Part shown: piece by piece, positions 10,744 through 29,860 of the stretch
How positions within the stretch are numbered: position 1 is the first letter of the stretch
Layout: every line of letters begins with the position of its first letter
Notes under the pieces: generated by a model
Database searches by the model: none
Told to the model about the DNA's origin: nothing
What the model saw: only the letters and a program-made list of their open reading frames with translations
Made by a program: the position numbers and the translations under genes
From: Entrophospora sp. SA101
Taxonomy: Eukaryota; Glomeromycota; Glomeromycetes; Entrophosporales; Entrophosporaceae
Assembly: GCA_958430865.1 (NCBI GenBank)
Contig: CAUDNR010003335.1
Coordinates: 114,754-153,636, forward strand
Direction of reading: 5' to 3'
DNA: 38,883 nt

Positions 10744-11726
10744 ATGTCAAATCCAAAATTTCCATCAAATTGTCCAATGCATAATGAAAAACCAGATGGC
10801 ACAACAAAAAATGATAATAAATCATCATGTCCAATAACGCATTCAGGCGACGCACTCTCGCCTGAAAATCAAATACCAACAAACCTTGGTCATTTACCGG
10901 CGCCAGGTCAGCAAATACCATTACCGACTCATCGTCTCACATCTTCAATCCCAAAAGCTTATAGTGCAGAATATTGGGAATACCCATCACCACAACAATT
11001 TTATAACGCTTTAGTAAGAAAAGGATGGGAGACTCCGGAGGATAGTGTTGAGACAATGGTTGATATACATAATTTTTTGAATGAAGCTGCTTGGAACGAA
11101 ATACTTAAATGGGAAAGTACGAAAAAATGGTAAAAAGAAAATTTTATCAATTTGATCAATCAATTCTTTTTTTTAAAATTTTCAAGTTTTTTTACCTTAT
11201 AAAGATGATACAAATATAAACATATATATATATATATATAATTAGTAAATGTGGTGATCCAAAATTGTTAAGATTTCGTGGTAGACCACACGAATTAAGT
11301 CCCAAAGCTAGAATGTTACAATGGGCAGGGAAGATATTTTCATTCATGGGGTAAATGATTTTTTTGGTTTTTTATAAAAAATTTTTTTGCTTATTAATCT
11401 TAATATCATTGTCACTGCTTAGAACGCCACCGCCATTTGATCGTCATGATTGGACTATTGATAGATGCGGTAAGGAAGTGCGGTATGTGATTGATTATTA
11501 CTCTGGACCTGATGAAGGAGATACTCCTATATTCTATTTGGATGTTAGACCAGCTTTAGATTCAATAGAAAGTGTTGTTGATAGAATTAAATTTGCTACA
11601 AAAGAAACATTTCAAAAATATAAAAATCAAATTAATAATAATACATCAAGAGTTGGTGGTGTTGGTAGTGGTGGTGGTGTTAGTGAATCAATCGGTGTGA
11701 GTAATGTTGAAAAATCTAGTGGTTAA
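10744..11726 (+). CDS. CYC3: Cytochrome c heme lyase (holocytochrome c synthase)
   Basis: Exons 10744-11129, 11246-11350 and 11423-11726 give about 264 aa. The enzyme attaches heme to the CXXCH motif of apocytochrome c in the mitochondrial intermembrane space. The N-terminus has two CP heme-regulatory motifs, NCPMH and SCPITH. The body has the family signatures [43 protein letters not shown] (with the heme-ligand His), [16 protein letters not shown] and [15 protein letters not shown], followed by VRYVIDYY. Length is normal for the family (about 260-270). Donors are tg|gtaaaa and gg|gtaaat. The last exon begins after ctgcttag. The start ATG follows an A-rich leader, and no upstream in-frame ATG is needed. 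Confidence 0.95.
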
Positions 11727-11878
11727 ATTTAAAATTTCAATTAATATATATAAAAAGAATCTTGAATTAAACTTGTATTTTTAATTGATTTACATTTGTA
11801 TCACACACACATTTTAATTTATATATTTTAATATTTTTTTCTTAAAGTCAAGTACATAAATAAAAATTGTATAAAAAG

Positions 11879-14329
11879 ATGGATAATAAAAAAGACAACA
11901 AAGAAAAACAAAAACTTAATAATCTAAGAAAAACCTTTCAGCCTTTAAATAAACTACGCAAAAGAGAACTCAGAAAATTCATCCAAAACACTAACACCTA
12001 TCAGTATAACAATAATAGCAGTGTCAACAATAAATCGGCAAGTATATCTACTTCACCATCTCACTTCACTCAACCAATTACATATTATGGTAAATCGATA
12101 AAGTCCAGAATACCAACAACTGACCTAGCAAGTTTAAAAAAAGAATTACAATCAATCAATTCCTCATCCTTAATAAAAAGAAGAAATTTTGGTACTTTAT
12201 TTAATGAGGTGGAGGGAGATCGTGAAGAGATTGAGTTGAGTATGAAAGAGATACGAGAAGGTTTTTCCAAGCGCGATGAATCGATAATGGACATGGAACC
12301 AAGAAGATCTATTAATTTAAAACCTTTGAAAAGCGGTTCCTCTGGTTCTAATACATCTAGAGTATCAAGTTCTCATACACAAAGATCAAATAGCCCTAGT
12401 ATGCACAAAAGTATGATGGTAAAAGAAAAACTTTCAAAAAAGAAAAAGTCTAATAATAAACAAAAAAATAATGATTCAGGTAAATTAATATAAATAATTC
12501 TAAACATATATATAATAAATTGTAATAATTAATATATAATACCATATATATAATCTAACCTAATATAAATAAGATACTGATGATCTATATATACCGCCTG
12601 GTCATCATCGTAAAGAAATAACCAAGAGTGGCAGGTGATTTTTAGGAAATAAAGGAATGATATTATTATTTTTTTCATTGTTAATTAATTAATTAATTAA
12701 AAATATAGTTTACACAAGAAAAAGAAAATCAAAAAAGAATTCTCCGATGATGACAGTGATTCCTCTGATTTTGGAAAAAACCATATAAAAAACTCAAGAC
12801 AATCAACTCCTGTTAGGACAACCAACAGTGGATCAGTAAGTTTCTATTATCTATAATTATATTTATTTATTTATTTACATATCTATTCATGTATACACTT
12901 AATTTTTTAGAAAGCAAAAAATAAAAATACTATTGGAACATTTAAAACTAGGAAAAGAAGCACTTCAGAAACTATTGTAACTCCAATAGATGAAACTCCT
13001 GTTGTAAAGACAAAGGATCAAATACCAATTAAAACCTTTTACGAGTATGTGGATCCATATGTTCGTGAACTTAAACAAGAGGATTTGGACTTTTTGTCAA
13101 GCAAGGTAAAAAAATTTATGCCAAAATCTTAACACACACACACATATATGTATGTATGTATGTATTTACTTATATCACAAATCTATATTTTTTTATAAGC
13201 CCAATAATCAAAAATATTATAAATTTCCAAGACTTGGTAAACATTATGAAGAAGTTTGGAAAGAAGAGATGAATGCTCTTATGCCACATCAACCAGGTGA
13301 AACAGATGATGATGATGATGATCGTCAATTAAATGGAAGTTTCAATTCACATTCATTAAAAACTCAAAATGATGAGTGCGATGAATTTATTGGGCCTATA
13401 AGTCAACGTTTAGTAATGTCTTTAATTGATTATGGAGACAACTTCAATCAACAGGAAGGTCGTCATTATTTACAAACAAATGGTCAGAATGGTTATCACA
13501 ATAATATTAATATTAATAATAGTAACACCAATAATAATGGTGATCAAATTGAATTGACCCCAAAAAATTTACTAAAAGATTTTGATACACAGGATTGTAA
13601 TGTGAATGATAGAGTTTTGAGAGAATTAAAAGCATTAGGTCTTGTTGATGATGATGATGTTAGTGTACTTTTTTATACATACATATCTTTGAATTCGTTG
13701 TAATATTTAAATAACGATTTTTATATACACACATATTGGCTTACCTCTCTATGCATTCATTTTAGGCTCAATGGAATGGAAGGGAAGATGATGAAGATGA
13801 TGAAATAGGCAGAGAATTACGTGAACTTCAAGCAAAATTACATGAGTTGGAAAGAAAAAATGCATACCGTAAAGCGGTTTTGAGAGGCAGAGTAAAAGAC
13901 TTGATGGGTTATCAACAATATCTTCATTTCGAAACAGAAGTTAATAATGAAATTGAAGAAACTTATTTAGCGCGTTTTGTAATTACCTTTTTTTACTTAT
14001 TTATCATTACAATTTCTTTGATTTTATTATTCAATGACTAAATTTATTGATTTTTTTTGTTTTCATTTCACCCTCCCTCCCCCCAAAAAATAATAAAGCC
14101 TGATAAACAAAGGGGAATAAAAAGAGGCAGAAACGGTGCTAGAAAAACTATTCCTGGTGATGATGAAGTTAGAAAACAGATTGAAAGACGTAACGAATTG
14201 TCAAAATTGATTGGTAATAAGTGGAGTAATCCTGAAAAATTCAAAGTACCTACTGAATCTATCTTCAACGACGAAGATATGAAAAATTTTGTATATGAGC
14301 CTGATGAACCAACCGACGATTTTTTTTGA
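11879..14329 (+). CDS. NGG1: SAGA/ADA transcriptional adaptor ADA3 (NGG1/TADA3)
   Basis: Seven exons (11879-12479, 12574-12634, 12709-12835, 12911-13105, 13200-13658, 13766-13978, 14099-14329) give about 628 aa. ADA3 is a structural subunit of the Gcn5 histone acetyltransferase module in the nucleus. The N-terminal ~280 aa are Lys/Ser-rich and low in complexity. Family features follow: FYEYVDPYVRELKQEDLDFL, then a linker with poly-Asp and Asn stretches, then FIGPISQRLVMSLIDY, RVLRELKALGLVDDDD, and the C-terminal helical region GRELRELQAKLHELERKN and GRVKDLMGYQQYLHFE with ARF..KPDKQRGIKRGRNGA. The tail ends in acidic EPDEPTDDFF. An in-frame TTG lies upstream at 11867, but ATG 11879 is the natural start. 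It lies 152 nt after the heme lyase gene on the same strand and may use a short intergenic promoter. Confidence 0.92.
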
Positions 14330-14775
14330 GAAACAATGGCAATCAAGTTGAAAGACTTAGTATCGTTATTAATTTTTATTTTATTTAATTTTTTTTTTGT
14401 TGTATAATTTATTAATTTATATATATATATATTTAATAGCTAAATTGTAAAATATTATTGTATTTAATAATTTTTGTAAAGTATTGAGTGTTGATAACTC
14501 ACAAAATTAATTATATCTATACTTTCCCACAATTGGGAATATTTCCACTTTATTTAATTCTCTCATATCATCGAATTTCATTTCCAAATAATTTGATTTA
14601 TATTTTAAATTTTATTTGTATATGTTAAAATATAACTAATAAATTATTTAAAAAATAATTATATTAAAACAAAATATAAATAGCATAAAAAAATCTAATT
14701 TTTTTGATTAGTAAATAATAAATCCTGATAATAATGACGGTAAAAAAAAATATATATAAATAAATAGTTTTTTCT
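14330..14775. other. Convergent 3' region between the ADA3 and PRP5 genes
   Basis: 446 nt of very AT-rich DNA between two stop codons on opposite strands. It should hold both polyadenylation sites; several aataaa-like words are present. No gene seen. Confidence 0.6.
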
Positions 14776-19612
<4,837 letters not shown>

Positions 19613-19939
19613 TTTTTTTTTTTAAACTTTTTTAAAAATTTTTTAAATAAAATGTAGACACCAGTGTAAATTTCGTCGTGTGACTAGTACAAATTTAGAA
19701 ACTATCTTCAGAAGTTCTAAGTTTGATTGGATAATAATGTTACATGTGTCGATTGCGCCCCTTCAATTTTACACACTGAATGAATGTCGTGTAACATAAA
19801 TAGATTAAAAATCCAATAATCACGTGGTTACAATATATAAATTTTATAAATTTACAGTTTATTTTTTTTATTTTATTAACTAATTTCAAAGTCTATTGTT
19901 CTATATGTAATAACTAACCGACTGTATCTATGGTAACAT
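19613..19939. other. Intergenic between the PRP5 start and the polymerase delta subunit stop
   Basis: 327 nt with no coding signal. It must contain the promoter of the helicase gene and the 3' end of the POLD2 homologue; both genes read on the minus strand. Confidence 0.6.
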
Positions 19940-21989
19940 TTAAATTTTAAAAGAAAAAGATATGGTATGACAATCGAGATTGTTTAAATTCAAAAGAACT
20001 ATCAATCCTGTTGTAGAAAATGTAGGCAGTAAGATTATTCGTGTAGTTTGATTCTTTGATCCTAACAACAAGTATAATTAATAAATAAATTACTGTTTTT
20101 CTTTTAAGGGATAGATAGAAAGAAAGAAAACAAAGTTTATTGATTACCTTTTAATAAACAGGTTTTAAATTCTTTTTGATTTCCAATAAAGTAAACATGG
20201 GGTGTTTGGTTTATTATTAAAGGATCTTCATCTTGGAATGGATAACAAACTAATATAAAATTATAAAATTAAAATCATTTCAATTTGGTAAATTAATAAT
20301 AAAATACAAAATCTAAAAATTTCTTTAGTACATAGAGTATCAGGTGCAGTTGGTGCAATATGTCTCCAATATAAAGTTTTCTCAGCAAATAAAAGTCTAT
20401 CATCACATTCTACATATCTAAAAATATCATCGATTGTTTGACCTGATGTGCCTAAAAATCTATTGAAACATACATTTAATTAATTTATGTGATTTTATTT
20501 TTTTCTAAAAAATAAAATTAATATATTAAATAACTTGCAAAAATTTATCCAATTGGAACAAATAAGGATTCGTTACACAATTAAAATTTGAGTTTTGATG
20601 AGCTTTTGTGAATAAATTGACTTGAATTGGTTGTTGTGGAAAAGTTGTATTTGTTGGATCATTGGCTCCTGGCATTAAATCTAAGGGAGTTGACTTGCAT
20701 ATATCATCAAAAATATAATCTAATTCTGAAAATAATTCATTATTAAGACCAGAATTATCATTTCCTTGTCTTGTCTGTTAACAAAAAAAGTATAATTTTA
20801 ATTTTATATATATATATATATAAATTTGTTAAATATATCAATTAATTCATACATGTTTTTGTTCTTTTAAACTATTTCCTACTACGATTACCCTTGATAT
20901 TTTAGAAGTAATGTTTTGATCCTAAAAATAAATAATCATTAATTAATAGATTTAAAAAAAAAAACGAATATACATGTATAATAAATCTTTACATGAAGGT
21001 TTCCAAGTTCACCAGTTAAATATTCAACCATCATTTGCATTTGTAATCTCGATAAACTATCTTCAGAAATATTCATACCACTGATAAAAGCTACATAATT
21101 TTGCTCATCTTGACAATTTCCATTATTGATAAGATACTTTGTCAAGTAATAAACAAAAAAAACCACTCTTTTTAGATGATTTTACTAACCTAGTTCCATA
21201 CGATGTACAACTTCTTGAGGTGCTAAGTCAGCAAAACAAAGATCCATTACTTCAAATTTTCCATCCGATGTTTGTCTGCCTAATACTGCCATTATTACAC
21301 CTAAAAAATATAATAATAAAATAAATCATATTTTATTGATATATATCATATCCTATCCTATATATTAATTATGAAATCAATATTTTTACAAGTTGACAAT
21401 GGTAAATTGAAATGAGTATACCTGTAGTTAATATTTCATTTTTTATTACGTCACCAACTAAACTTATTCTTCCAGATCCATCCTCCAACATAATATCATC
21501 ATTATCACCACAATATTTATAAACTGGTGGAGGCGGGGGTTCTGTATGCTAATTATAAAAAAAATAATTATATACATGCAGATAGTATATGAAAATTGTG
21601 GGTTTTGAAAATTGATATACACACATCTTTAGTAATTTCATCAAGAATATTTGGTTTGTTAGCCATTTCAATATAAACTGTTCCAATCATATAACATATT
21701 TCATCAGGCCTTATATCTAAAATTTTGTCACAAAATCTTGCATTATGAAATATATCGACTAAATAATAATTGATCAGAGAATAATAATGATAATAATCAG
21801 CTAAAATCCAAAGTATTCTCAAAAAAAAAACCCCCCAAAATTAGATTTACCTCGCGTTTCGCGCCATTTCCTACGCGCAGATTCAAGAACAATAGGTTTA
21901 AGTTCTACTAATCTCGCGTAATATAAAGCTGCATAATTTATATGATAATTTTTTTCTCTAATTATAAATTTTTCATGAAATGAATCCAT
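19940..21989 (-). CDS. POLD2: DNA polymerase delta small (B) subunit, POLD2 / Pol31 / Cdc1 family
   Basis: Ten exons: 21851-21989, 21625-21758, 21422-21548, 21209-21300, 20993-21136, 20853-20921, 20539-20774, 20332-20459, 20148-20249 and 19940-20061. They give about 430 aa (human 469). The non-catalytic subunit bridges the polymerase to Pol32/POLD3. Landmarks are the N-terminal [16 protein letters not shown], an OB-fold part ([23 protein letters not shown]), then [62 protein letters not shown] and CYPF with HVYFIGN. The intron between exons 7 and 8 only keeps the frame with a GC donor (GCAAGT). The exon 4/5 junction (donor GTACAT at 21208, acceptor AAAG at 21137) is the least sure. ATG 21989 is the first in-frame ATG; the upstream extension starts with GTG only. 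Confidence 0.9.
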
Positions 21990-23260
21990 AATGCTAATAA
22001 AATCGATCACATGACAAGTCACACAAATAAATAAATAAATAATAATTTTTTTCTTGATTTTTAAAAAAAAAAAAAATTTTTTTTTTATGAAAAAAGAGAG
22101 ATAAAAGATAATTCAACAATTAAGGCTTGTTTGATTTTCAAAATAATATTTGTTTGAAAATGAAATAAAAATCAAGAGGAAGAGATGTGAGTATTTTTGA
22201 TTCTTTGAAAAAAAAAAAAATACAATGAACGGTTGAATTACCTTTATTTTTACTTTTCTTTTTCATTTGAAGATATTTTTTTTTTGGCTGAAATGATAAG
22301 AAATTGCATTCGGGATTTCCGGTTAATTTCGAAACTCCCAATTTTGTTATTTATTAGCAAATGGTGGTTGTGTTTTGAATTCATAATTCAGAAAAATGAC
22401 CATTTTACTTGATCTTAGTTGATCAGTCATCGTTTTTAATATCAGTAGCATTTTTCATTTGTTCTTATTATAATGATAATAATAATAATAATAATAATTT
22501 CATTATCAATATTTTTATTTGTCATTTACTGTATCTATTACGAGAGCTGATTTCTTTAGGTAAGTTTAATAATGATAATATTATTATTAGTCACATCTAT
22601 AGATTATAACCTAAATGATTAATTCTTTCCTCCTCTTTTAATCAAGTTTTTTGAATGATATAAACACATTAATCAAAAAGTTTTATCACATAACAATTTG
22701 GAATGAAGAAAAAGATTATAGCAATAATAAATATAATAACGATTCCAATTAGGGTATATCAATGTATCACACTTGTAAATAAATATAAATTTTAGAAATA
22801 TTCTATCGATTAAAAATTTAAATTTTTTATTACAATATTAAAAAAAATTTCAATTTAAAAAAAAAAAGAGAAGTTTATTTTCTATCAGTGTAAAATAATA
22901 ATATTATTATTAAATATAAAAAAATATGCCATAATAATACTCCATCACTAATAATTTCTACAACCCACCAAAAAAGTCAAGAATAATTCTGGGTTAAAAA
23001 TAGAACGCACATGTAAATATATATTGAAAAAAAAAATATATAATAAAAATCAAAACTTTAAAAGAAATGAAACAAATTTAATCATGCAATTTTAAAGGTT
23101 TCGGTTAAAATGTTGTGTATATTGTTGTTGTTGTTATTATTATTATTATAATTATGTTATTATTATTATGATTGTTATTATAATTATAGTATTATATAAT
23201 ATTATTAATATTGTTGTTGTTGTATATATATATATATTTATTTATTTATTTTCTTTGGAT
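21990..23260. other. Intergenic between the POLD2 homologue and ARF1
   Basis: No supported gene. Short frames on the minus strand at 22138-22341 and on the plus strand at 22409-22609 are low-complexity chance frames. The right third is simple sequence, described separately. Confidence 0.5.
23117..23245. repeat. Low-complexity TTG/TTA trinucleotide tract with (TA)n
   Basis: Interrupted ttgttg and ttattatta runs are followed by tatatatatata and tttatttattta. The tract lies in the 3' flank of ARF1. Confidence 0.8.
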
Positions 23261-24784
<1,524 letters not shown>

Positions 24785-24943
24785 TGGATGTGGAAAAATG
24801 ATCCATTCTTGTGATGGAAAAAGTTAGTTACTAAATACTTGTGTGCACCTACAACGTACACTCCAAGTGAGAGACTATTTATTCAAGCTGAAAATACAAT
24901 AACATCAAAAAGAACAAAACTTAATCTGCTTTTATTTGATTAG
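24785..24943 (+). pseudogene. hAT-family transposase C-terminal remnant
   Basis: The frame reads WMWKNDPFL, then a stop (TGA where family members have TGG), then WKKLVTKYLCAPTTYTPSERLF, IQAENTITSKRTKLN and LLLFD before a TAG at 24941-24943. The segment KYLCAPTTxTPSERLFxxAxNxIxxKRxxL is the hallmark of the hAT C-terminal dimerisation domain. Only the last ~50 residues are recognisable, with an internal stop, so it is a dead fragment. Confidence 0.8.
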
Positions 24944-27279
24944 ATTATTTTTTTTTGTAAAGAAATTTTGATAACAATTAATATTCATTGAATAATTAAT
25001 TTAATGATCAAATGAACATAAAACGAATGAATATTCAGTAGGTATGATCTCTACTGTGTAAGAATGTAACCTCCCAAGAATATGACTCTTACTCATCACA
25101 AATATAAAATTTTGAGCTTTAATATTAATATAAAATTTTGATTTATAATGATCATCATATTATTATCTTGTTATTTGTCATTTGGTCCCTCCCTTTCTAT
25201 AAAAAATGCCCCAAATACCCCAAAATATGAAAAAGTTGTACAGGTTTTATAAATTACAATATATTACTAATTTCAAAAAAATTTTGATTATGTTTTTACA
25301 ACTTTTAATAAATTAATTAAAGAGAACATGTCAGCAATCATTGACATGTTCTCCTTCATAAAAAAATGTATGAAAAAAATGCAGGAACTGGAATTGTAAG
25401 GATTTCGATTTCTACTTGAATTCAAAATCTTGTTTAACAGTAAACGAATCATTTTTTACTATTGTTTTAATGAACAAGTTTTTTTTCTGAATTATTAAAC
25501 AAAATTATATATTTATTATATGTAATAAGTAAATAAAAGTATATTCCAAAAAGCGACGAAGCGGGTCTCTGCAGGGGTAAAAGGTAAGGACCAACTCATT
25601 ATCCGAATTCCTAAAAGAGAAGTAGGAAAGGTACAGGATCTGGTGAAGGTCATATATACCAGCAAATAATTACTTCACCATTTGTAGATCAAGATTGAGT
25701 TCTGTGTTCCTTTTTTATAGAATAATCTTCAAATAGATATACAAGTTCTTTATAGGTGTAAGATGTAATTCCAATCCCAAGATGTTCTCTTGACGAGGAT
25801 CACTTAATTTCCCTATAGGAATATATATATATATGAATTATAAAATTACTAACATTAAATTTTTCTTTACTCTTCTGTATGCACTTCTGTAATAACTCTC
25901 CCCATTTAGCTTCAGGTTTTCTTCGTTCATTTAGTTAATATCATTAGGAGTATCCTGCTTAGGTTTAACAATGAAATCAAAGCTTCTTCCTGACTAACCA
26001 ATTGAGCAATAGTCTCATTTTTTTCTCCTACATTAGTAATGTTTGAGCTTAAGGGTCCTTAGTTTTTATAGACCTTTAGGGATTCTTTTAACGATTAATT
26101 TTTTGTTTTTTTCTCTTGGAATTAGAAAAAAATTATATTTCAAAATAGGATTAATGATCTTTGAAGAGTCTTTAAAACATCCAAGTTCAAGTATAATAAG
26201 TTAATACTGCCAACTATTACATCATCTTGGAAACAACAGCCATCATTACTCAGCCATTTGTTATTTAATGTATCATATTATTATTATTATTATTATTGTA
26301 AACAAATGGAGCAGAAAATTGCCATACCATAATATAAACACGAAAATTCTTAAAAAACTGGTCTTTGTATGATGCAACTATGATTACCCTATTACTATAA
26401 AAAAATAACATACGGAACCTCCACAGCCCCTCACAGTTAACCTTCTTCTAAAAAAACTAATGCAAAAAAGTATATAGAATTTGATAATCATAATACAAAG
26501 TTAATCGCTAAACTTTATCAACTACGCAAAATTTCACTATGTAACACGCATTTATTCATTGTTCCACCACCAAAAATTTTACATTAGATACTTCCTAATA
26601 TGTCAGGATCATAAAGAGATCGGGTTCCAGCTCATAAACCTTTTTCATCAGAATCTTGTTGTTGTTTTTCTATTTGTGATGCTTCATTTGCCATGAAAGA
26701 AGGATACAACAATTATTGTCTTTGAATTTGTGTAAGGATGGATCAACAATGGTTTAATTGGACCACAGTTCAAACTCTGGTTAAACCGCGATTGGAATTA
26801 TTAATACTTGTTACTAAAGTAATCTTCAAGAACCATATATGAAAGTCTAGGTTTTGCTGATTCGCGCAGTATAAATAAGCAATAAAATTGTGAAAACTTT
26901 ATTTTTATAGTTAATTAATAAATAAATTATTTGAAGTTTATCAAAACCTAAGCTACATACAATGCATGTTGATTTGGCGGTGACGTACAATAGCGTTTTT
27001 ACGGTCCTATTGTGTGATAAATGAATTGATTTTTTGAGCAAGAAAAGTATGTATAATGTCAGAGTTCATGTATTCAGGCAGGAGACACCCAAAATCGATC
27101 AATGTGATTTCATTGATTTCGTTGATCTTTAAATTCCAAAATTCACAATATTTGATTAATCAATAATTAATTAATACATTCTTTATATATATATAAATAT
27201 CTAATATTCTTTTAATAACGGATATTATTGGATACGTTTTCAAAATCTTCATGATGGCAATACAGAGCATTACTTGAAT
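24944..27279. other. Gene-poor region
   Basis: No intact gene. Items noted are a perfect 12-bp hairpin (25322-25353), a short GC-richer island at 25548-25672 with an open 40-codon plus-strand frame (ATKRVSAGVKGKDQLIIRI...) of no known family, and a (tta)n tract near 26278-26297. The 64-codon minus frame at 26847-27041 has no domain content. Confidence 0.5.
25322..25353. repeat. Perfect 12-bp inverted repeat
   Basis: gagaacatgtca (25322-25333) and tgacatgttctc (25342-25353) surround an 8-nt loop, gcaatcat. Its GC content is higher than the flanks. It could be a hairpin, a protein site or a transposon end. Confidence 0.75.
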
Positions 27280-29860
27280 TCACAATATCCAGGCCAACAG
27301 AATGAAGATACAATGGAATTTAATAAAATTATTAGGGCGTCACTTGTAACTTGAAAAACAAGTTATTCAATATCAAGCATTTCCTTCGGGCGATTTCAAC
27401 AAATCTTCTATACGTGCTTATGTCAATGATTCCACAAATAAACTCACCAGCAATTATATGAGTCGCGAAAGTCCTCCTTCAACACCACTTGCTTTGGTTT
27501 ATGATGTTTAGAATGCCTTAACAATTGTATAACTGTTACCATGGCTGTAATTTATGGAGATTTCAAAAAAAGAAATGCAATCAATACCATGGTTGAAAAA
27601 CTTGATGATGTGGCTTTTGAGTTGATTCGGATTGCTCGTGAAGTTGGCAAAGAAGGAAAACTAGGAAAAAAAACAATGTTTAGATGGTGACTGGAAGAAA
27701 TCATGATCCATTTAAATATGATAGCTAATAATCATTCTGAACAAGTAAGAGATATTGCTGAAGTATGTACTGCTGTAGTGCATGGGTGATTTAAGCAAAA
27801 AAATTACTGTTGAGGTTAAAGGTGAAACTCTTGTACTAAAAAATACTATAAATACTATGGTAAGATCTCTCAATAATTACAATATTATTATTATTGAATT
27901 ATATTATTATTGTTATTATGATTTATTATTATCAGTCATTTTTCATGTAAATATTCTTTTTTCTTAGTTGATCAATTAAATTCTTTTGCTTCAGAAATTA
28001 CTTTTGTTGCTCATAAAGTAGTGAACTTGGGATAAGAGCTCAAGTACAAGGCATTGGTGGAGCTTGGAAATTGCTTATCGATAATGTAAATACAATGGTT
28101 GCAAATTTAACAGCTCAAGTTCGTGATATTACTGATGTGTTAAAAGCCGCCACTAGAGGAGATCTTGGTAAAAAAGTAACTGTTAATGTAAGAGGTGAAT
28201 TTTTGGATTTAAAAATACCATAAATTACTATGGTTGATTAGGTAAGTCTCTTTTTTATATACATATTTTCATGTATATATTTGTGTTTTTACACATACAC
28301 TCACTCACACTTATTTGTTACGAATATTTGCCACTAAAGTAACAAGGGTATCACTTGAAGTAGGAACTAAAGGAAAATTGGGCAGCCAAGCAAATATTAA
28401 AATGTTGGTGGATTATGGAAAGATCTTACCAATAATGTGAATTTAATGGCTTCTAATCTTACTGCTCAAGTACGTGACATAGCAGCTATGTGTAAAGCAG
28501 TAGCATGTGTTGATTTGTCTAGAAAAGTAAGGGTTCCTACGCAAGGCGAAGCGCTAGAATTAAAAATTATTATAAGTACTATGGTAGAACAATTATGTAT
28601 GTTTGCTACCGAAGTAACTAGAGTGGCTAGAGAGATGGGTACTGAAGGTATTCTGGGTGGCCAAGCTGAGGTTAGGGTGTTGATGGTACTTGGAAAATTC
28701 TCCCTGACAATCTAAATATCATGGTTGAGAATCTTACTTCTCAAGTACGTGAGATTGCTAATGTTTCAAAAGCTGTTGTTCTTGGTGATCTGAGTAAAAA
28801 AAATCATTGTTGGTGTCAGGGGTGAAGTACTTGGTTTTAAAGAATATGATAAACACTATGGTTGATCAATTGCAAATATTTGCCATTGAAGTAACAAGAG
28901 TCTCTTTAGAAATAGGAACAGAGGGTAAATTAGGTGTACAAGCTGTTGTTGAAGATGTTGATGGTACTTGGAAAGAATTGACTGATAATGTGAACGTAAT
29001 GGCAGCAAATCTCACAACTCAAGCACGTTCTATTGTTGGAGTTATGACTGCCGTGGTTCATGGTAATTTCAGTAAAAAAATACTGTTGATGTCAGGGGTG
29101 AGTTACTTGATATTAAAAACTGTTAATTCTATGATTGAACAACTTTGTATCTTTGCTGCTGAAATAACTATAGTAGCTAGAGAAGTGGGCACTGAAGGTA
29201 TCTTGGTGGTCAAGCTGGTGTTGTGGTGTTGATGGCACTTGGAAAGAATAAACAGACAATATAAATACCATGGCAGAATCTCACTGTCCGAGTGCATGAT
29301 ATTGCTAATGTTTCAAAAGCTGTTGCTCATGGTGATCTAAAAAAATTACTGTTGTGAAGTACTTGATTTAAGGAAAACAATTAATAATATGGTTGATCAA
29401 GTGAGCTTAATCAATTGCTTTTTTTATTTTATATATATATATATAATATTTATCTTTATAATCTTATTTATATTTTTTAAACAATTATCTATTAGTTATC
29501 TACATTTGCTGCTGAAGTAACAAGAGTTACTAGAAAAGTAGGGACCGAAGGAAAATTAGGTGTTCAAGCACAAGTTAAGGATGTAAGAGGAACTTGGAAA
29601 GAAATCACATCTAATTTCAATATCATGGCAGAAAATTTAACTTCTTTCATAAGTATGTGCACTTGCACAGATTTCTGTTGCTGCAACCAATGGAGATTTT
29701 ATTCAATTTATTACTGTTGATGCATCTAGCGAAATGGATTCGCTTAAAACTAAAATAAATCAAATGGTATAATTTAAGAGAAAGTATTCAAAAAAAATAC
29801 TGCTGCAAGAGAAAGAGCAAGTTTTTGGAGTTACCATTGCCGCAAATAACCAATTACGGT
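27280..29860 (+). pseudogene. Broken group III hybrid histidine kinase: multi-HAMP region only
   Basis: About seven HAMP units of ~90 aa are readable across three frames. Anchors start near 27590, 27968, 28318, 28585, 28863, 29136 and 29496. Typical text is [37 protein letters not shown] and LKNTINTMV. Ahead of them are N-terminal remnants (YLNSQYPGQQNEDTMEF, LEKQVIQYQAFPSGDF). Lesions are many: stops near 27345, 27510 and 28222, frameshifts near 27350, 28410, 28670, 28800, 29085 and 29210, and a bad junction after the 27858 intron donor (frame lost by one base). It ends near 29860 ([15 protein letters not shown], then degenerate), before any His-box, ATPase or receiver domain. Intact relatives (Nik1/Os-1 type) act in osmotic stress signalling. 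This copy cannot signal. Confidence 0.88.

Noticed and set aside
22409..22609. 66-codon plus-strand frame with an Asn run
   Set aside because: The Asn run is a (taa/aat)n microsatellite; nothing else supports coding.
25548..25672. GC-richer island with a 40-codon open frame
   Set aside because: No family resemblance, no start codon or splice context; kept only as a note in the gap entry.
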